46,090 nt of DNA from CAZPKH01 sp964587165 (lineage in GTDB: Bacteria; Bacteroidota; Bacteroidia; Bacteroidales; Muribaculaceae), in the NCBI GenBank assembly GCA_964587165.1, contig CAZPKH010000012.1:1-46090 (forward strand). The letters run 5' to 3'. Position numbers and translations under genes: made by a program. The notes beneath the pieces are model-generated. The model made no database searches, was not told the DNA's origin, and saw only the letters and a program-made list of their open reading frames with translations. Positions 1-8,267 of the stretch are shown here, in pieces. The number at the start of each line of letters is the position of its first letter. The first letter of the stretch is position 1.

Positions 1-3
1 CAG

Positions 4-23
4 GGATGCGCGCTCCGAGTTCT
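4..23. repeat. partial mosaic repeat at window edge
   Basis: The bases match the tail of the mosaic repeat family found elsewhere in the window (GGATGCGCcCTCCGAGTT followed by a TGC). It lies just downstream of the sigma-factor gene. Only the tail is visible because the window starts here. Confidence 0.5.
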
Positions 24-66
24 GTATTTGCGTTCTAAAACTTCAATGACGGGGCGAGGGGGCGGC

Positions 67-585
67 TCAGCGGTAGTCGGCGAAACGTACCTGGAGGCGC
101 TTGCGGGCGAAGAAGATGCGCGACTTTACGGTGCCGAGGGGGAGGTTCATCTGCTCGGCGATCTCGTTGTATTTGTAGCCGGCCACGTGCATCGAGAAGG
201 GGATGCGGTACTCGTCGGGGAAGGAGTTGATGGCTTTCGTGATCTCTGAAGCGGCGTACGACTCCTCGGGGGTTGCGAGACCCGAGTCCTGCGACACGTT
301 GAGGTGATAGAGATCCTCGGTCTGGTCGATGACCGTAGCCGAGCGAACCACGCGGCGGTAGTTGTTGATGAAGATGTTGCGCATGATGGTGAACACCCAA
401 CCCTTGAAGTTTGTGTTCTCGGTGTACTTGTCGGCATTGTCGAGTGCCTTGAGGGTGGTGTCCTGAAGCAGATCGTATGCGTCGTCGCGGTTGGAGGTGA
501 GCATCATTGCGAAGTTGAGCAGGTTGCTCTGGAGGTTCATCAGACGTGATTCGAAGCTCATTGTTGTTGCAGAAGTGGTAGCCAT
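67..585 (-). CDS. ECF-family RNA polymerase sigma factor
   Basis: This 172-aa protein is a small sigma-70 family (ECF) factor that would direct RNA polymerase to a dedicated promoter set. Region 2 spans about residues 18-83, including the DAYDLLQDT and FKGWVFTIMRNIFIN segments. Region 4 spans about 113-165 and carries a helix-turn-helix (YNEIAEQMNLPLGTVKSRIF) that would read the -35 element. The linker is short and there is no region 1.1 or 3, as expected for ECF factors of this length. The start at 585 gives a short serine/threonine-rich leader before region 2; the internal Met at residue 9 is an alternative. No anti-sigma factor lies upstream, where there is only repeat DNA. A downstream partner could lie beyond the window edge. 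The regulon cannot be read from the sequence. Confidence 0.93.
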   Translation of the reverse strand: MATTSATTMSFESRLMNLQSNLLNFAMMLTSNRDDAYDLLQDTTLKALDNADKYTENTNFKGWVFTIMRNIFINNYRRVVRSATVIDQTEDLYHLNVSQDSGLATPEESYAASEITKAINSFPDEYRIPFSMHVAGYKYNEIAEQMNLPLGTVKSRIFFARKRLQVRFADYR

Positions 586-646
586 ATTGTGAAGTTTTAG
601 AGGATTCAGTTTTGAGTTAATTTGATGTCTGAGCTGTTACGATTAT

Positions 647-858
647 GTTTCTGTAACAAACTCTGGTGCAAATATACGACATTTTTATTTATCCAAATAA
701 TTTTGAGGTTAAAATAAGTTAAATCAGAGAGGAAAATATTTCGAAAATATTTATACTGCTGAAATACAAATAATTAAAAATTCAGAAAAACGACTCAAAA
801 TTGTGTCAAACGAATCTCAAACTGTTACAAACCTGCACACACGTCGTTTCTGTAACAA
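647..858. repeat. pair of 13-bp direct repeats in AT-rich upstream region
   Basis: GTTTCTGTAACAA occurs at 647-659 and again at 846-858, each followed by a CTCTG. The first copy lies just downstream of the predicted sigma-gene transcription start. The DNA between (about 698-845) is AT-rich and holds no convincing gene. The pair could be a binding site for the sigma factor or another regulator, but this is only inferred from repetition. Confidence 0.4.
669..697 (-). promoter_or_regulatory. Bacteroidota-type promoter of the sigma-factor gene
   Basis: On the minus strand a TATATTTG -7 element (676 to 669) is preceded by TTTG (697 to 694) with a 17-nt spacer. Transcription would start near 662 and leave a leader of about 75 nt. 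The leader contains TTTGTTACAGAAAC, which recurs about 200 bp upstream. Confidence 0.55.
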
Positions 859-896
859 CTCTGCAATCATTCCTATATATAATAGCAACTCTCGGC

Positions 897-1319
897 CTTG
901 GAGGTCGGGGCCTTCAGGGCCCGACGATGTCCACAGGCGACGGTGTTATCGGCGCACCCTAAAGGATGCGCCCTCCGAGGCGGCTCTTGAACCCTCATGG
1001 GATTGCACCCTCAAACTTGGAGGTCGGGTCCTTCAGGGCCCGACGATTTCGTCAGGCGAGGGCGTTATCGGCGCACCCTGAAGGATGCGTCCTCCGGGGT
1101 TGCTCTTGCACCCTCATATGATTGCGCCCTCAAACTTGGAGGTCGGGGCCTTTAGGGCCCGACGTAATCCCATCAAAAAAAATCACGGATTATCACGATT
1201 AGTCCTAAATCATAGTATTCATAGTGATAATCTGTGATTAATAAAGACCCTCAGCGGACGACATCCTCGGGCCCTAAAGGACCCGAGCTCCAAGGTTGCG
1301 CCCTCCGAGTTTGCTCTTG
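897..1319. repeat. tandem 119-bp mosaic repeat array
   Basis: Three units start with CTTGGAGGTCGGG at 897, 1016 and 1135, giving an exact 119-bp period. Units 1 and 2 each contain two hairpins of 9-bp stem and 4-nt loop: the GTCGGG/CCCGAC type (904-925, 1023-1044) and the GGCGCA/TGCGCC type (951-972, 1070-1091). The third unit has the first hairpin (1142-1163), then a long palindrome (1181-1239) and a CTCGGG/CCCGAG hairpin (1266-1287). The array ends with CTCCGAGTTTGCTCTTGG. It fills the space between the 3' end of recG and the sigma gene. Open frames across it are by-products of its GC content. Confidence 0.85.
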
Positions 1320-1345
1320 GTCCCCCGGGGAGGGAGCGGGGTGAA

Positions 1346-3466
1346 TCAAGAGATTTGCGACCAGTGGGGGGAACGGGTGGAGGTGAGCTGCAACTGACGG
1401 CGGATCAGGGCGCCGTCGGCGGTGGCGAGCTGCGGGTCGGCGTCGAGTATGGCGGTGGCTGCGGTGCGCGCCATGGCCATGATGTCGGCATCGGTGCTCA
1501 GCGATGCTATGCGCAGGCTCAGCGGAGAGCCGGACTGGAGGGTGGAGTCGATGTCGCCGGGGCCGCGCATTCGCATGTCGGCCTCGGCTATGACAAAGCC
1601 GTCGGTGGTGCGCGTCATCAGCTCAAGGCGCTCGCGGGTGGTGGCCGACAGTTTCTGCTTGGCCATCAGTATGCAGTAGCTTTTGTCGCCACCGCGCCCC
1701 ACGCGCCCTCGCAACTGATGGAGCTGCGACAGGCCGAAACGTTCGGCGTTCTCGATCACCATGACGGTGGCGTTGGGCACATTGACACCCACCTCTATCA
1801 CGGTGGTGGCCACCAGTATCTGCACCTCGCCGGAGGCAAAGCGCTGCATCTGGTACTCTTTGGCGGCAGGGGTCATGCGCCCGTGCACATAGGTCACGTT
1901 GTAGTGGCGGAATATCTCGCGTATGGTTTCGTACCCTTCTTCGAGCGAGCGCAGATCGAGCTTTTCGTTCTCTTCTATCAGGGGGTATACCACATACACC
2001 TGCCTGCCCTGCCGCAGCTGTGCCCCGATAGCGCGGTACACCTGATCGCGCTGCCGGTCGAAACGGAGCAGGGTGTCGACGGGCTTGCGTCCGGGGGGAA
2101 GCTCGTCGATGACGGATACTTCAAGGTCGCCGTACACGGTCATGGCCAGGGTGCGCGGTATGGGGGTGGCGGTCATCACGAGCACATGGGGGGGCAGGTC
2201 GTCGTTCTTATGCCACAGACGCGCGCGCTGGGCCACGCCGAATCGGTGCTGCTCGTCGATCACCGCCAGGCCGAGTTTGCGGAACTGCACGGTGTCCTCA
2301 AGCAGGGCGTGTGTGCCCACCAGTATGTGCAGCGAGCCGTCGGCGAGCTGCGAATGGATCTCGCGCCGCGCCTTGGCACCGGTCGACCCCATCAGCAGCT
2401 TGATGTTTATACCTATCGGTGCCACAAGTTGCGAAAGTGTCTCGAAATGCTGCGCGGCAAGTATCTCGGTAGGAGCCATCAGGCATGCCTGGTATCCGTT
2501 GTCGACAGCTATCAGCATGGCCATCAGCGCCACGATGGTCTTGCCGGAGCCCACATCGCCCTGCACCAGGCGGTTCATCTGCCGGCCGGTGGCCACATCG
2601 GCGCGTATCTCGTGCATCACGCGCTTCTGGGCGCCTGTCAGGTCGAACTGCAGACACTCGCTGTAGAATCGGTTGAAGAAGCGCCCTATCCGGCCGAAGC
2701 GGAATCCGGCGGTGGCTTGATGGCGCGCCCGGGCATAGCGCAGTATATCGATCTGTAGATAGAACAGCTCCTCGAATTTGAGCCGCAGGCGTGCCTGCTC
2801 AAGCTCGGCGGGATTGAGGCCGGGAGTGTGGATGGTGCGGTATGCGCGGTCGGCCGGCATCAGGCGGTGGGTGGCTATGACGCTCTGCGGAAGGGTCTCG
2901 GCGGGGTGGTGAGGTATAGTGGCGAGAGCGGCGGAGATGATGTTGCGCATCAGCCGCTGGGTCACACCGCGGTTGCGCATCACCTCGGGTATGGAGTATA
3001 CCGGCTGCTGAGGGGCTTCCGAGAGCTGGCGGGCGACGGCCTCGGCATCGTAGCGGTCGACCTCCGGGTGCACCATGCTCCATGTGCGGTTGAACTCCGC
3101 GGGCTTGCCGAACAGCACGTATTCCACCCCCGTGTGGTACATCTGTTGCAGCTTTGCCACACCCTGAAACCATACCACCTCCATCGTATGGCTACCGTCG
3201 GAGAAGAGCCCCACGAGCCTGCGCTTGGCGCCCTCGCCGCGCACCGTCAGGGCCACGAAGCGACCTCGCACCTGCACGGCCGGCATCGTCTCGTCAGGGC
3301 GAAACTCGGCTATGCGGTAGAAGCGCGAGCGGTCGATGTAGGCCGTAGGGAAATGCTGCAGCAGGTCGAACACCGACTTGATGCCGAGCTGCTGCGCAAA
3401 GAGCTTGGCGCGTGCCGGCCCGACACCTTTGAGGTACATCACATCGCGATCGCGCAGGGAGTTCAT
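1346..3466 (-). CDS. recG: ATP-dependent DNA helicase RecG
   Basis: RecG is a cytosolic superfamily 2 helicase that regresses stalled replication forks and branch-migrates Holliday junctions. The 706-aa product has the usual family length. The N-terminal wedge/OB region spans about residues 1-270. The helicase core shows Walker A GDVGSGKT (303-310), the Walker B box DEQH (404-407), MTATPIPRTL (431-440) and motif VI QLRGRVGRG (584-592). The start at 3466 gives MNSLRDRDVMYLKGVG, leading directly into the conserved GVGPARA helix-hairpin segment. It is the last gene of a minus-strand operon, 31 bp after the radical SAM gene. All core motifs are intact. Confidence 0.98.
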   Translation of the reverse strand: MNSLRDRDVMYLKGVGPARAKLFAQQLGIKSVFDLLQHFPTAYIDRSRFYRIAEFRPDETMPAVQVRGRFVALTVRGEGAKRRLVGLFSDGSHTMEVVWFQGVAKLQQMYHTGVEYVLFGKPAEFNRTWSMVHPEVDRYDAEAVARQLSEAPQQPVYSIPEVMRNRGVTQRLMRNIISAALATIPHHPAETLPQSVIATHRLMPADRAYRTIHTPGLNPAELEQARLRLKFEELFYLQIDILRYARARHQATAGFRFGRIGRFFNRFYSECLQFDLTGAQKRVMHEIRADVATGRQMNRLVQGDVGSGKTIVALMAMLIAVDNGYQACLMAPTEILAAQHFETLSQLVAPIGINIKLLMGSTGAKARREIHSQLADGSLHILVGTHALLEDTVQFRKLGLAVIDEQHRFGVAQRARLWHKNDDLPPHVLVMTATPIPRTLAMTVYGDLEVSVIDELPPGRKPVDTLLRFDRQRDQVYRAIGAQLRQGRQVYVVYPLIEENEKLDLRSLEEGYETIREIFRHYNVTYVHGRMTPAAKEYQMQRFASGEVQILVATTVIEVGVNVPNATVMVIENAERFGLSQLHQLRGRVGRGGDKSYCILMAKQKLSATTRERLELMTRTTDGFVIAEADMRMRGPGDIDSTLQSGSPLSLRIASLSTDADIMAMARTAATAILDADPQLATADGALIRRQLQLTSTRSPHWSQIS

Positions 3467-3497
3467 CGGCAGCAGAGCGTGGTAGTGGGAGGTATGA

Positions 3498-4277
3498 TTA
3501 GTTTACCTGCACGTCGATGCCGGCGCGGCGTATGCGGTCGGCTATCTGCTCGAGCTCGTCGAGGGGCACTTTCTGCAGATGCTCGGCGGGAGTCTTGCGG
3601 TCGATACTGTAGAGCATCACCCGCAGCGGGCCGATCTGCCGGTATGCGTCGATGAGAGCATCGATTTCGGCGTCGGTGGTATTGTCGACACGATGTCCGT
3701 CGTGCTCGCCGCGCAGCATCATCGTCTGCACGATGCACTGCCGCCCGAAGGGGCGTATGGTGTCGATCAGCTCGCTTACGGTGAGCGACGCGCCGCGTCC
3801 GGGGCGGTCGATGAGCTGCATCGTCGAGTCGACGGCCGAGTCGAGTTTCAGGATATTGTTGTCCACACGCCGCAGGGCGCGAGCCACTGCGGGTCGGCCG
3901 GCGAGTGTGGTGTTGCAGAGCACCGACACTTTGGCCTGAGGGTAATATTTGTCGCGCAGCCGCAGAGTGTCGTCGATCACGCCCTCAAATTCGGGGTGCA
4001 CCGTGGGCTCGCCGTTGCCCGAGAACGTTATCACGTCGAGCCCGGCGCCGTCAGCTCGCATGGCGGCGAGTTTCTCCTCCAGCAGGCGTGCCACGGTGGC
4101 GCGGTCGGGCATACCGGTAGTGCCGGGACCCTGGGCGTTGAAACCGGCCTCGCAGTAGAGGCAGTCGAAGGTGCATATCTTGCCGTCGTTGGGTGTGAGG
4201 TTCACGCCCAGGCTGGTGCCGAGGCGGCGCGAGTGTATCGGGCCGAAAATAGTCTCGTGGAAGAGTACGGTCTGCAT
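3498..4277 (-). CDS. radical SAM protein (COG0731-like)
   Basis: The 259-aa protein carries a radical SAM cluster motif C35-x3-C39-x2-C42 (CTFDCLYC), which binds a [4Fe-4S] cluster that cleaves S-adenosylmethionine. A glycine-rich SAM-binding segment (TFSGNGEPTVHPEF) follows. The sequence resembles the small MoaA/wybutosine-type radical SAM proteins widespread in Bacteroidales, whose substrate I cannot name. No C-terminal SPASM or auxiliary-cluster cysteine array is visible. The gene lies 9 bp downstream of the nucleoside kinase and 31 bp upstream of recG, so the three are probably co-transcribed. Confidence 0.88.
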   Translation of the reverse strand: MQTVLFHETIFGPIHSRRLGTSLGVNLTPNDGKICTFDCLYCEAGFNAQGPGTTGMPDRATVARLLEEKLAAMRADGAGLDVITFSGNGEPTVHPEFEGVIDDTLRLRDKYYPQAKVSVLCNTTLAGRPAVARALRRVDNNILKLDSAVDSTMQLIDRPGRGASLTVSELIDTIRPFGRQCIVQTMMLRGEHDGHRVDNTTDAEIDALIDAYRQIGPLRVMLYSIDRKTPAEHLQKVPLDELEQIADRIRRAGIDVQVN

Positions 4278-4286
4278 CAGTCTATA

Positions 4287-5957
4287 TTAATAATGAAACG
4301 ACGAGCCACCCAAAAATTCGCGCAGCAGCGATGTGGGCGGTATGGTCTGTGAATCGATAGGGGTGAAATATCGCAGGAATGTGCGCAGGCGGTATGCCTC
4401 GGAGTATTCGGGCAGGTCGGCGGGCACGTTGCGCAGCAGCTCCTCGGCGTAGCGGCGCATCACGCCGAGCTCGAATATGAGCGATGAGTTGAATGTCGAG
4501 TCGGCATTCTCCTGATAGGGAAATATCCACCGCTCCTCACCCCGCCGCACCGACGGCCAGCGGCGCAGGGTGTCGACGGCCGAAGTGCCGCGGTACTTAT
4601 GGTCGCGTATTATGCGCCTCAGCAGGCGGTTGTCGGTGGTGGGCACCCAGTTGTGGTCGTCGATCGAGAGCGTTGTGAGCGCCGACACATACACCTTGTA
4701 TTTCTGCCATGCGGGCACCGATGCCGTGAGCTCGGGGTTGAGGCCGTGAATACCCTCGATCAGGAGCACGTCGTCGTCGCCGAGCTTCAGGGTATTGCCG
4801 CGGAACTCGCGTGTGCCGGCGCTGAAATTGTAGGTGGGGAGCTCCACGGTCTCGCCGCGCAGCAGGGCTGCCAGATGAGCGTTGAAGAGCTCAAGGTCGA
4901 GGGCGTGTATCGATTCGTAGTCGTAGTCGCCCTTTTCGTCGCGCGGGGTGAGGTGTCGATCCACAAAATAGTCGTCGAGCGAGATCATGGCCGGGCGGAG
5001 CAGGTTGGTCATCAGCTGTATGCCCAGGCGCTTGGTGAATGTGGTCTTGCCCGACGACGAGGGTCCCGCCACGAGCACTACCTTTGCGCCCCCTTCGGAG
5101 CGGCGATGTGATATTTCGTTTGATATATTGGCTATCTTCTTGTCGTGCAAGGCTTCGGCCACGTTGATCAGCGTCGGTGTGCGCCGCTGCTCGACGGCTT
5201 CGTTGAGCTCGCCCACATTGCTTATACCTATGATACGGTTGAACTCCAGGTAATCCTTGAACGCCTGATACATCTTCTCTTGCGTGACAGGTTGTGCGGG
5301 CATATCGACGGCGCCGGTGTCAGGCGGCATCAGCAGGAACCCTTGTTTGTACGGCAGCAGGTCGAACACCGCGAGGCTACCGGTCGACGGGGCGAGCGGG
5401 CCGTAGTAAGAGTCGCAGATGCCGTCGAGCGAGTAGTACACCGTGTAGAGCTCGTGGGTGGTGTGCAGCAGGCGCACCTTGTCGTGCAGCCCCTGGCGCT
5501 CGAATATAGCGATCACGTCGGCGGTGAGCTGCTCGTGGCGCTCGAAAGGTATATCGTCGGCCACATATCCGCGCATCGTCTCTTTAAGCTCGGCGATGCG
5601 GGCCGGAGGCATCGGAGCGCCGCCGGGCAGAGTGACCCGGCAGTAGTATCCGCGCGATATGGAGTGCTCTATGCGCAAGGTGGCGCCGGGCATCAGCTCG
5701 GCCACGGCCTTGTAGAGCATCATGCAGAGCGAGCGCACATACACCCGGCTGCCCGAGGGGGTGGCGGCCGACAGATACTCCACCTGCTTGGGAGCGAAGA
5801 GGGGATACTGCAGGTTTTCGGTCTTATTGTTCACTCGGGCGCATATAGGCTTGAAATCCAGCCGCTGAGCCAGCCCGGCGTAGATGTCGGCCAAAGTCGC
5901 GCCCCCCTCGAATGTGATGTATTCGTTGAGGTTCTTGCAGAATATTTGCATTTGCAT
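4287..5957 (-). CDS. uridine kinase-like nucleoside kinase with N-terminal ThrRS-like domain
   Basis: The 556-aa protein has two parts. Residues 1-280 resemble the TGS and second additional domains of threonyl-tRNA synthetase (MQMQIFCKNLNEYITFEGG start, then FERHEQLTADVIAIFE). Residues 290-500 form a P-loop kinase of the uridine kinase/phosphoribulokinase family with Walker A GPSSSGKTT (298-306), SLDDYFVDR and LLIEGIHGLNP. The kinase part suggests phosphorylation of a nucleoside or a related small molecule. The fused architecture is common in Bacteroidales, but the substrate is not certain. ATG at 5957 is preceded by a -7-like TAACTTTG. It is the first gene of the operon with the radical SAM gene and recG. 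Confidence 0.85.
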   Translation of the reverse strand: MQMQIFCKNLNEYITFEGGATLADIYAGLAQRLDFKPICARVNNKTENLQYPLFAPKQVEYLSAATPSGSRVYVRSLCMMLYKAVAELMPGATLRIEHSISRGYYCRVTLPGGAPMPPARIAELKETMRGYVADDIPFERHEQLTADVIAIFERQGLHDKVRLLHTTHELYTVYYSLDGICDSYYGPLAPSTGSLAVFDLLPYKQGFLLMPPDTGAVDMPAQPVTQEKMYQAFKDYLEFNRIIGISNVGELNEAVEQRRTPTLINVAEALHDKKIANISNEISHRRSEGGAKVVLVAGPSSSGKTTFTKRLGIQLMTNLLRPAMISLDDYFVDRHLTPRDEKGDYDYESIHALDLELFNAHLAALLRGETVELPTYNFSAGTREFRGNTLKLGDDDVLLIEGIHGLNPELTASVPAWQKYKVYVSALTTLSIDDHNWVPTTDNRLLRRIIRDHKYRGTSAVDTLRRWPSVRRGEERWIFPYQENADSTFNSSLIFELGVMRRYAEELLRNVPADLPEYSEAYRLRTFLRYFTPIDSQTIPPTSLLREFLGGSSFHY

Positions 5958-5977
5958 AGGTATGCGTTTTAGCTCCC

Positions 5978-6014
5978 CAAAGTTAGTAATTTATGAATAA
6001 ATGTCCTATCTTTG
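5978..6014. promoter_or_regulatory. back-to-back divergent promoters
   Basis: Two -7 elements lie in the divergent gap. On the minus strand TAACTTTG (5985 to 5978) serves the kinase operon with a leader of roughly 13-15 nt. On the plus strand TATCTTTG (6007-6014) serves the gene at 6036. No clear -33 TTTG is visible for either. Confidence 0.5.
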
Positions 6015-6035
6015 CGCTGAAAAACTACCGCACAG

Positions 6036-6695
6036 ATGCAAAACACCCCCCATACCCCCGGCAGCTCCATGCCCACCTCCACCAAGGTGGCTCTCGGCAT
6101 TCTGCTTGGCGGAGTGGTGCTGTCGTGCATCGTGGCGGTGGTATGGGAGAGCCGCGGACACTCCGGCGCAGACATCACTCCATACGACTCTTTAGCTCTC
6201 GACACTGCCGGCTACGACCCCTATCTCGACTACCCCGCTGAAATAGTCGAAGTGGTCGAAACGGCCGAAGCAGAGGTGCCGTTCGATTCAGTAACGGTCG
6301 CCGAAGCTGTCGAGGCGGCAGCGCCGGCCGGCGAGCAGCAGTTGCAGGGGTATATCACCAACGGTGGCACCGACTACCCGATTGTGATGCAGATCACCCT
6401 GCGCCACTCGCGCGACGAGATCTCCGGCGCTTACATGTGGCGCGCCACCGGCAAATATGCCTACCTCTCGACCCTTGAGCGGTACGGCCGCGGCCCGTCG
6501 AGCTGGTTCACATTCACCGGCCACGGCCCGGGCAACTCCGACCGGACTCCAACAGAGCTCACCCTGAAAGTGAAGCACCCGGAGGGGTACGACTTCGAGC
6601 AGTGGACCCTCAAGCCCGCCTCCGACGGCTTCAAGGGCGACATCCTCAACCTCAACACCTTCGACATATTTCCGGTCGTCCTCACCCGGCAGTAA
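6036..6695 (+). CDS. membrane-anchored protein of unknown function
   Basis: The 219-aa product has one hydrophobic segment at about residues 19-37 (GILLGGVVLSCIVAVVW), preceded by a short polar N-terminus. This suggests a single-pass inner-membrane anchor with the C-terminal part outside the cytoplasm. An acidic, valine-rich linker (EIVEVVETAEAEVPFDSV) is followed by a soluble domain of about 115 residues rich in aromatics and beta-prone stretches. I do not recognise the family. The start at 6036 fits a transcript beginning about 6021. Met12 (6069) is an alternative that would keep the membrane segment. A GGCGCGCC hairpin follows the gene. Confidence 0.7.
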   Translation: MQNTPHTPGSSMPTSTKVALGILLGGVVLSCIVAVVWESRGHSGADITPYDSLALDTAGYDPYLDYPAEIVEVVETAEAEVPFDSVTVAEAVEAAAPAGEQQLQGYITNGGTDYPIVMQITLRHSRDEISGAYMWRATGKYAYLSTLERYGRGPSSWFTFTGHGPGNSDRTPTELTLKVKHPEGYDFEQWTLKPASDGFKGDILNLNTFDIFPVVLTRQ

Positions 6696-6728
6696 CTTTT
6701 CTTGCAAAGTCTGCTTTTAAACATATTC

Positions 6729-6763
6729 GGCGCGCCAAACATTCAGGCGCGCCACTTTGTTTT
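6729..6763 (+). terminator. GGCGCGCC stem-loop, probable terminator
   Basis: GGCGCGCC (6729-6736) and a second GGCGCGCC (6746-6753) pair across a 9-nt loop and are followed by ACTTTGTTTT. It sits 33 bp after the stop of the gene at 6036 and fits an intrinsic terminator. The remaining gap to 6861 shows no clear promoter. Confidence 0.5.
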
Positions 6764-6860
6764 AATAGCGTGTTTCACAAGAACGTATATCTGAAAGGGA
6801 TGTTTCGACTACGGCCGTAAGCCTCGTTTTCAATTTCATTCATTAAAATCCTTATCAATT

Positions 6861-8249
6861 ATGGACAACACTTCTATCCCTGCCAATCCGGCAGGTGGCC
6901 CCCTCAAAGGGGTGCGCGGGCAGATTCTGACGTTTAAGGCTGACCCGTTTCTGATCAACGAGGCCGAATCTTACGACCATTACGCTGACGGCCTGATCGT
7001 AATGCAGGACGGCGTGATTCTCGAAGTGGGCGACTATGCCGCCGTGTCGCCGAAATATCCTCAGCTCACCGACATCGATGCGTATACCGACGCGCTGATA
7101 ATGCCCGGATTTGTCGACACCCACGTGCACTATGTGCAGAGCCCGATGATAGGCTCGTTCGGCGACTCGCTCCTGTCGTGGCTCAACCAGTACACTTTCC
7201 CCACCGAAAGCAAGTTCAGCAACAAAGATTTCGCCGACGAGGTGGCCCGGATATTCTTCAAGGAGATACTCGCCCAGGGCACCACGACGGCCAACGTATT
7301 CTCAACCACATTTGCCGAGAGCGTCGACGCCCTGTTCGAGGAGTCGGAGCGCTACAACTGCCGCACCATCACAGGCAAGGTGCTCCAGGACCGCAACCTC
7401 CCCGACTCGCTCCGCGACCCCGACACCCGGCAGTCGATAGTCATCGCCGAGGAGCTGCTGCGCAAGTGGCACCACCGCGGGCGTCAGCTCTACGCCGTGA
7501 TACCGCGCTTCGCCCCCACATCCACCCCAGAGCAGCTCACCCTCGCCGGCGAGCTCTATCAGCGATATATTGACCAAGGCGTCTACATGCACACCCACCT
7601 CGACGAGGTACAGAGCGAGATCGACTGGGTGACACAGCTCTTCCCCGACTCGCCCAACTACACCGAGGTGTACAACCGCTTCGGGCTGGTCGACCGCCTG
7701 TCGGTATTCGCCCACTGCTGCATCGTGCGCCCCGAGGAGTGGGATCTGCTCCATAAAGCCGGCTGCGGCATAGCGCACTGCCCCAGCAGCAACCTCTTCC
7801 TGGGCGACGGCGAGTTCAAGTACTGGGAGGCCAAGGAGGCCACACGCCCGGTCAAGACCGGCATCGGCACCGATGTGGGCGGCGGCACAAACTTCTCCGT
7901 GGCGCGCCAGATAGGCGAAGCCTACAAGGTGGGCATGCTGCAGTCGCGGGGCATGTCGCCCCTGCGCGGCTTCTATCTCGCCACACGCGGCGGCGCCGAG
8001 GCGCTCCACCTTGAGCACACCATAGGCAGCGTGGCCGCCGGCTACGAAGCCGACCTGGCGGTGCTCGACATGCGCCCGTCGGCATTCGCCGAGTGGCGCC
8101 TGCAGTACACCGACGACCTCCCCTCGCGCCTCTTCGTGCTCGCCACCCTGGGGCTCAACAATCTCAACAAGGCTACCTACGTGGCCGGCCGCAAGGTGTA
8201 CGACCGCGACCGTGAACAGAACTGGATGTATGCCGCCGACTTAAAATAA
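6861..8249 (+). CDS. guaD: guanine deaminase
   Basis: The enzyme hydrolyses guanine to xanthine and ammonia in purine catabolism or salvage. The 462-aa protein is a metal-dependent amidohydrolase. It shows PGFVDTHVH (82-90) supplying two metal-binding histidines, the substrate segment PRFAPT (215-220), HTHLDE (H244, H246), H285 in VFAHCC and the catalytic aspartate D338 in GIGTDVGGG. Length and motifs match bacterial GuaD. An MFS transporter starts 18 bp downstream, so the two are likely an operon. No clear promoter was found between 6764 and 6860. Confidence 0.93.
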   Translation: MDNTSIPANPAGGPLKGVRGQILTFKADPFLINEAESYDHYADGLIVMQDGVILEVGDYAAVSPKYPQLTDIDAYTDALIMPGFVDTHVHYVQSPMIGSFGDSLLSWLNQYTFPTESKFSNKDFADEVARIFFKEILAQGTTTANVFSTTFAESVDALFEESERYNCRTITGKVLQDRNLPDSLRDPDTRQSIVIAEELLRKWHHRGRQLYAVIPRFAPTSTPEQLTLAGELYQRYIDQGVYMHTHLDEVQSEIDWVTQLFPDSPNYTEVYNRFGLVDRLSVFAHCCIVRPEEWDLLHKAGCGIAHCPSSNLFLGDGEFKYWEAKEATRPVKTGIGTDVGGGTNFSVARQIGEAYKVGMLQSRGMSPLRGFYLATRGGAEALHLEHTIGSVAAGYEADLAVLDMRPSAFAEWRLQYTDDLPSRLFVLATLGLNNLNKATYVAGRKVYDRDREQNWMYAADLK

Positions 8250-8267
8250 CCTTCTAAAACTTATGCT

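Noticed and set aside
803..1081. Open frame of 92 codons on the plus strand
   Set aside because: It runs through the mosaic repeat array, has no plausible protein features and no promoter match directly upstream.
897..1319. Tandem repeats considered as a CRISPR array
   Set aside because: The period is 119 bp with no short constant repeat separated by unique spacers, and there are no cas genes.
1355..2758. Long open frame (467 codons) opposite recG, and similar frames opposite pdxB, mgtE, pheT and the kinase
   Set aside because: They are antisense shadows in GC-rich genes, with histidine/glycine-rich or low-complexity products and no family motifs.
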